DNA of 20,811 bases from the NCBI GenBank assembly GCA_009869945.1, contig WIXG01000804.1, positions 1 to 20,811 on the forward strand. The letters run 5' to 3'. Under the pieces are notes generated by a model, which made no database searches, was not told the origin of the DNA, and worked only from the letters and a program-made list of their open reading frames with translations. A program made the position numbers and the translations under genes. How positions within the stretch are numbered: the stretch's first letter is position 1; every line of letters starts with the position of its first letter. This DNA comes from Mesaphorura yosii (Eukaryota; Arthropoda; Collembola; Poduromorpha; Tullbergiidae). This document shows, piece by piece, positions 16,901 to 20,811 of the stretch.

Positions 16901-17637
16901 TTAGCACACCCATGCTTTGATTAAAAGATTGTATGAATTGGCTACAAAAATAAAGATTGACGGTGCCTTCTCACGACGCATAAGGTACCAGAGAGCGGTC
17001 ACGTTGTAGACCAGCTCGACATGACCCAGGAACAATTTCACACCCTCACGCGCAGCCTTCAACGCGGACTCGTACTGCTTCAGAAAGGCATGGAAGTCGG
17101 AAGTCAGCAGATGGAACAGAACCTCCTCGGGATACTTCTTAAGGCTGGCCTCGGCAAATCGCAGTGTCTGTTCGACAGTAAGCATGTTAATGACGGCGTA
17201 ACAGATCCGCGCCTCGCGGTCGGCGTCAGACGGTGGCGTGTGGGCCGAAAATGTCTTCAGGTACTCGTACACAAGCTGTGTCACCTCGAACCGTGCCTCC
17301 TTCGGGAGCTGGATGATGAGACTCTCGTGGCGGCAGCACTCAGCCAGCTCGTGACAGAACCTCGGCCAGGTGTTACTGCTTGAGCCAGAAAGGAAGAGCT
17401 CCATCGCCGTGTAGAAGTGGTCAACCGCCTGCAGCAGCCGCTTGGCGATCGTGGACTCTCGGTCAGTCGCCACGCCAATCACTCGCTCCTTGGTGCCTCC
17501 GTCGTTACGAAATCCTGGCTTTGAGGCTACCTCCTTCTGGAGCTTGATGGCCATCCCGAAATCTTGCCTGACGCCTCTGCCGCGTTGGTACATCATGCTC
17601 AGGTTGTAGATTCCCTTCGCGTTGCCGATGCCCGCAG
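16901..17637 (-). pseudogene. Sel1/TPR repeat protein fragment, 5' part lost at hAT junction
   Basis: Reading on the minus strand from 17637, the peptide begins in the middle of a Sel1-like repeat: Ala-Gly-x-Gly-Asn-Ala, then YNLSMMYQRGRGVRQDF, matching the family pattern of small residues with G-x-G-V and Asp. A long helical section follows, then a TPR-like helix pair (LTSDFHAFLKQYESALKAA). There is no start codon at a domain edge: the first ATG (17596) lies inside the repeat. The frame is cut at 17637, exactly where hAT-type terminal sequence starts. Near its 3' end a GTGAG donor (GT at 16974-16973 on the minus strand) suggests that the last 24 or so codons are intron. Sel1 and TPR repeats are protein-interaction scaffolds. 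The surviving frame has no internal stop, so loss is recent or the exon was part of a live gene until insertion. Confidence 0.6.
16949..16954 (+). terminator. Candidate polyadenylation signal of the giant gene
   Basis: AATAAA in the plus strand, 253 bases after the TAG stop at 16694-16696, is the first exact signal downstream. It lies just past the end of the minus-strand Sel1/TPR remnant, so transcripts of the two would converge here. No downstream GU-rich element was confirmed. Confidence 0.35.
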
Positions 17638-17712
17638 TAGAGAATGCAAACTCGAAATGAAATCTGAAACTCGAGTTTCACGCAGTCAAACTCGAGTTAA
17701 AACTCGAGTTTT
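17638..17712. repeat. hAT terminal end with subterminal AAACTCGAGTTT palindromes
   Basis: The sequence starts TAGAGAATGCAAACTCGAAA at 17638, a TAGAG-type terminus as known for some hAT elements. Four related words follow at 17648-17655 (half site), 17667-17678, 17688-17698 and 17699-17712, all built on ACTCGAGT. Clustered short subterminal repeats are typical transposase-binding sites in hAT elements. The 8 bases just outside, GCCCGCAG (17630-17637), would be the target-site duplication; its partner is not found in the window. Confidence 0.5.
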
Positions 17713-17802
17713 GTTAATTCCATTAATAAATACAGTAATACCCATGTGAATCGTGCGCATGCTAGTTTATTTAAACATTCGTTAACATAATGCATCTAAT
17801 AT

Positions 17803-19571
17803 TTACATTTTAAGCTGGAAATGAGACCTAAGAAATAGCAGATCGCTTAAAGTCGCATCTTTTAGCCTAGACCGTAACTTATTGCACAAGTAGCCAGCAG
17901 ATGAGAAAGCACGCTCGGATTCTACACTGGTTGGAGATATTGTTTTGAGGTGCTCGTAAGCTAGCTGCAAGTGATGGTCGCGTGAACCTCCTGCCTCAAA
18001 AAGACCCATTTATTTCTTAATCGTGACCAGGAGCGATCTTATAATTTGTGGAGTTTCAACGTGGGCTCCCAGTTCCACGTTTTTAATTGCCAATTCCAGC
18101 TCAGATTTCAACGAATCGACAATTTTCTTCCCTTGCAAAAATTCATCTCGCTCAGATTGAGCAGGCTCCTCTCTCTCAACCAAATTCGTGGCAGTTTCTG
18201 GATGTAATCGCGCTAGCAATTCCTTCAGAATACTTGCAATTCTTGTCTTGCTAACCGTCTCGAAAAGTAAGCCGTTGTCTTCCTTGATTTTGTTGTTTCC
18301 AGTATGCAGGTACTGAATAATTGACGAGAGTTCAGTGCGACTTTCTTTGATCCTAATCCGAAAGGCCAATGCCAAGTCCAAACCAATTTCTGTTCTCTGC
18401 AAGCCGAGCTGCTTGTTTGCGAAAGCTAGGACAGCGTCGGCAGTAAGAAGTGTTGCATCACGACGACAAAGTGCCTTCACAGTTAGCTTCAGAGGACGCA
18501 ATGCTTCTACGGTTTCAGACAGAAGTACAAAGTCCGCTTCTTCGAGCGTGTAATCTGAGGCAATGTCAATCTGTGCCTTCAGCAGACAATTCTTAAGTTG
18601 CAAAAATCGTTCCAGCATATCCAATAAACTATTCCATCGTGTCTTCGAGTCTAACTTAAGTTGAAGTTCCTTCTTGAAGTCCTGCTGGACATATTTCTGA
18701 AGTTTTTCGTTTTTCAACGGAGACTTCTTGAACATTTTAATTACTCGACGTACTTTTGCAATCAGGGGCGCGAGGAGCGTATTTGTAACATCTACGGTGA
18801 CTAATTCTCGATCAACCACAAGCCCATCTGAACCACTTGGATCTCCGTCCAGCTCGTCGTCGTCGTCACTTTCATTATTCCCCAGCAGCTGATCATGAAT
18901 TTGAGGTTCAATTTCTTGTTGCAAACGCCTGTAGAGTACGTCGGTGACAGCCAACTGAATGCCGTGTGCCAAGCACAGTTGTTGTGATAGCGTGGTCATT
19001 CTGCCAATTTTTGTCATCATGGACGTCCCGTCGGTAATAATTGACACAACGTCGTGATTCAGAGAGAGATGGTGAGAGGAAACCTTTTCATCCACCAAGG
19101 CTAAACATCTCTCAGAAGTAAACGAGCCACAAATTCTAACTAATCCGGCATCCCAAATTGGCATTTGATTATGAGGTTCAGATATCGCCTGTTTCGATTT
19201 GAGGTCCACTCGTCAAAAATAAGGCTGAACTTTTTGCCTTTCTTCTGTGCTTCTGCCATCTCTTCAATTTGACGAGCACGAATGCGATCAGCATATGTCG
19301 TAACGATTTTGCGAATAGAACTTGGTGACATGGGCAGCTTATCATGGAGTGTCATTTTCTGAATTGCTGTCCGTAAGTCAACTGATGTGCAGAACACGGA
19401 AAATGGAAGGCCATCTCGAGCCGTCATGCGAGCCAAGACCTCTGACAAAGATTTTTGGCCTGCCTTCGGAAAGAATGCATCAATTCTCTGCTTCTTCTCT
19501 GTGGTTCCTTGAAACAGATAAGTTAGGTTTGAATATTTGCAATTTTGTAGCGCAAACAATGTCATCAACAC
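17803..19571 (-). pseudogene. hAT transposase pseudogene
   Basis: Three consecutive minus-strand pieces make up one transposase. Piece one (19571-19140) holds the first catalytic-type Asp in LIFDEWTS (codon at 19214-19212), with RRYLNL after it. Piece two (19209-18010) holds IITDGTS (Asp codon 19032-19030), the hAT-typical CLAHGIQLAV, an acidic insertion, and TRWNSLLDML. Piece three (18009-17803) holds the C-terminal dimerisation motif ESERAFSSAGY with LRSRL. Piece one and two are in different frames, so an indel lies about 19140-19176. Pieces two and three share a frame and are separated only by a TAA at 18010-18012. The N-terminal BED zinc finger is absent. A branch-point-like CTAAC and TTTCAAG acceptor near 19508 suggests that the first kept exon starts about 19507, with a possible donor at 19605-19604. 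At least two inactivating lesions make it non-autonomous. Confidence 0.85.
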
Positions 19572-19659
19572 CTCATATTATGATTTATGACCAATGGAAA
19601 ACTACCTGTGGATAATGATCAGTTGGGTCCATCGTGGCTACAGCATAAACACAGCATCG

Positions 19660-20811
19660 CCGAGAAAATACGCTGACGGTGGGAAGCGTGGACAACACAC
19701 TCCAGAGGCCACGACGGAGCAGAACACACAGGACACCGTCGTGAAGAAATCGTCCATCAAGGTGGGCAGGGCGCAGATGAACACGAGAAACGCCACGGCT
19801 GACGCGGGCGAAATGTGTATGGGACACGATCGCATCGTTGAAGGCCGAGTTGTCGGGTCAGGCAGCAAAGGTCGGGTCGAACAACAGCTGGACAAGATGC
19901 AGCAGAGTCTGAGCGAGGCGCAGTTGGAAGCCGAGCGAGCCAAGCAGGAGCATTCGGAAGCGACGGCTGTCGTGGACAAGTGCCAAGAATTTACAGACTC
20001 CACTCTCGGCCAACTTAGCGCAAGCGTATCGCAGTACGTCCAGGCTCAGCTTCACGAGACAGAATCAGTCAGCGTCAGCGTAGACAATCCAACGCTACAA
20101 TTTGCAAAGACCACAGTAGAGGGGCCGGGCCGGAGGATGCAGTGTGGGCATCGCAAGCACAGAACCTGGTCTGTGTCACCACAAGCGTCACTCAAGAGAA
20201 GGAATTGAATCGGATGAGAAACATTGTGGCCAAGATGCCAGACGCGGCGGAGCGACTGCGCGCGTTTGGCTCGTGCACGCAGCAACTCGTGCTCCATGTC
20301 GGCGGCAAGATTCCCGCGACGGTCCTCAAGGCAGTGTCCACCGTGGTCACTAAAGGATAGATTACGGATGAAAAAAAGAAGCTTGACACTCAGCAGTTGT
20401 CGCACCTGTTCAAGCGTGTCCCGGTGTGGAGTCGCATCATCTCGAGCACTTCAAACCCCGCCATTTAATGGCCTACTCTTCTTTCCTCCCGTAAAGAGCA
20501 GCAAGAAGGGTGGACGAGCCGAGTCTTGCCACAGTGGTCCGCCTGCACACAGAACAACTTAGCAAGACCGACTTGGTTCGATTTGAGAACGCGCTTCTGC
20601 AGCCAAAACCCGAATACAACGAGGAGGTGCGCAGCGTGCTTTTCGACATCCTTGAGCAGCAGCTGCTCAGGGCAGCGGAGGAGTGACTGTTGAAGAAGCC
20701 AGACAGGAAGAAGGAAGGTGGAAGGCGATTAACGCAGCTGCGGATGCTGCATACCAAAAGCTTAGTGGTGGCAGGACGCTGACAGCGGAGGACCTGCAGA
20801 GTTTCCTGGCC
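19660..20811 (+). pseudogene. Eroded coding sequence of unknown family, runs off window end
   Basis: The base composition returns to that of coding DNA, and plausible protein segments succeed each other in changing plus-strand frames. About 19840-20115 (frame of 19594) gives a coiled-coil-like stretch (QQLDKMQQSLSEAQLEAERA). From about 20130 another frame gives helices (ELNRMRNIVAKMPDAAERL) to a TAG at 20358-20360, then continues in the same frame past it to a TAA at 20463-20465. From 20495 a third frame gives TVVRLHTEQLSKTDLVRFEN and ends at a TGA at 20684-20686; from 20682 the second frame resumes and stays open to the window end. Stops plus at least three frame changes indicate a decayed gene; a multi-exon gene is less likely because no good splice pairs match the changes. 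I do not recognise the family. The left edge is uncertain. Confidence 0.5.

Larger units (their letters stand above)
17638..19606 (-). mobile_element. hAT-superfamily DNA transposon, decayed, one end missing
   Basis: The element is oriented on the minus strand, with its 3' terminus at 17638. The transposase remnant fills 17803-19571. The right boundary is set only approximately: the inverted copy of the left terminus and of the presumed 8-base duplication were not found between 19572 and 20811, so the 5' end appears deleted or rearranged. The A+T content is higher than that of the flanking coding remnants. Confidence 0.65.

Noticed and set aside
19585..19827. Minus-strand frame as the missing first exon of the hAT transposase
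   Set aside because: A donor-like GTAG exists at 19605, but joining it to the acceptor near 19508 does not keep the transposase frame, and no BED-finger Cys/His pattern is visible.
19660..20811. The 5' half of the interrupted Sel1/TPR gene on the far side of the transposon
   Set aside because: The minus-strand frames here show no Sel1 pattern, and no copy of the presumed 8-base duplication was found.
1..20811. tRNA genes, rRNA and CRISPR arrays
   Set aside because: I saw no T-loop GGTTCGAATCC-type box with a matching A-box, no rRNA-like conserved stretches, and no regularly spaced identical repeats.

Overview
The window looks like nuclear DNA of an invertebrate animal, possibly an arthropod such as a springtail or crustacean; the species cannot be fixed from the sequence. 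The grounds are AT-rich flanks with metazoan-style splice signals, an AC microsatellite, a decayed hAT transposon with its own apparent intron signal, a good Kozak context at the main start codon, and no bacterial operon layout or ribosome-binding sites.

Positions 1-3926 are mostly non-coding, with one exon-like frame carrying a hydrophobic leader (194-706), a field of TTCAGC-type motifs that turns into its inverted form (655-1000), and scattered low-complexity DNA. A splice donor near 2357 and a strong acceptor at 3926 suggest a long 5' leader intron ahead of the main gene.

Positions 4035-16696 hold the main find: one enormous, apparently intronless gene in two overlapping frames. The first frame (3773 codons) encodes a long helical-repeat N-terminus, a full SecA-type ATPase/helicase core (Walker A, DEVD, pre-protein-binding-domain signature, TGT, GRGTD and GRTSRQG motifs), TPR-like helices, a run of degenerate beta-alpha repeats about 28-30 residues apart, and a hydrophobic region. 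The second frame (15338-16696, open from 15227) encodes a Gly-rich linker, a candidate cysteine-peptidase-like segment, and a C-terminal segment resembling DNA/RNA non-specific endonucleases of bacterial polymorphic toxins. SecA motors are bacterial or plastid proteins, so this architecture in an animal-like context points to horizontal acquisition of an effector- or toxin-like giant protein, later adapted to the host.

Positions 16697-20811 are a graveyard. A minus-strand Sel1/TPR coding remnant is cut at 17637 by the end of an hAT element (candidate terminal TAGAG plus four AAACTCGAGTTT-like subterminal palindromes). The hAT transposase has at least one frameshift and one in-frame stop, and its far terminus is missing. 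The window ends in an eroded plus-strand coding sequence of unknown family whose coding signal moves between frames.
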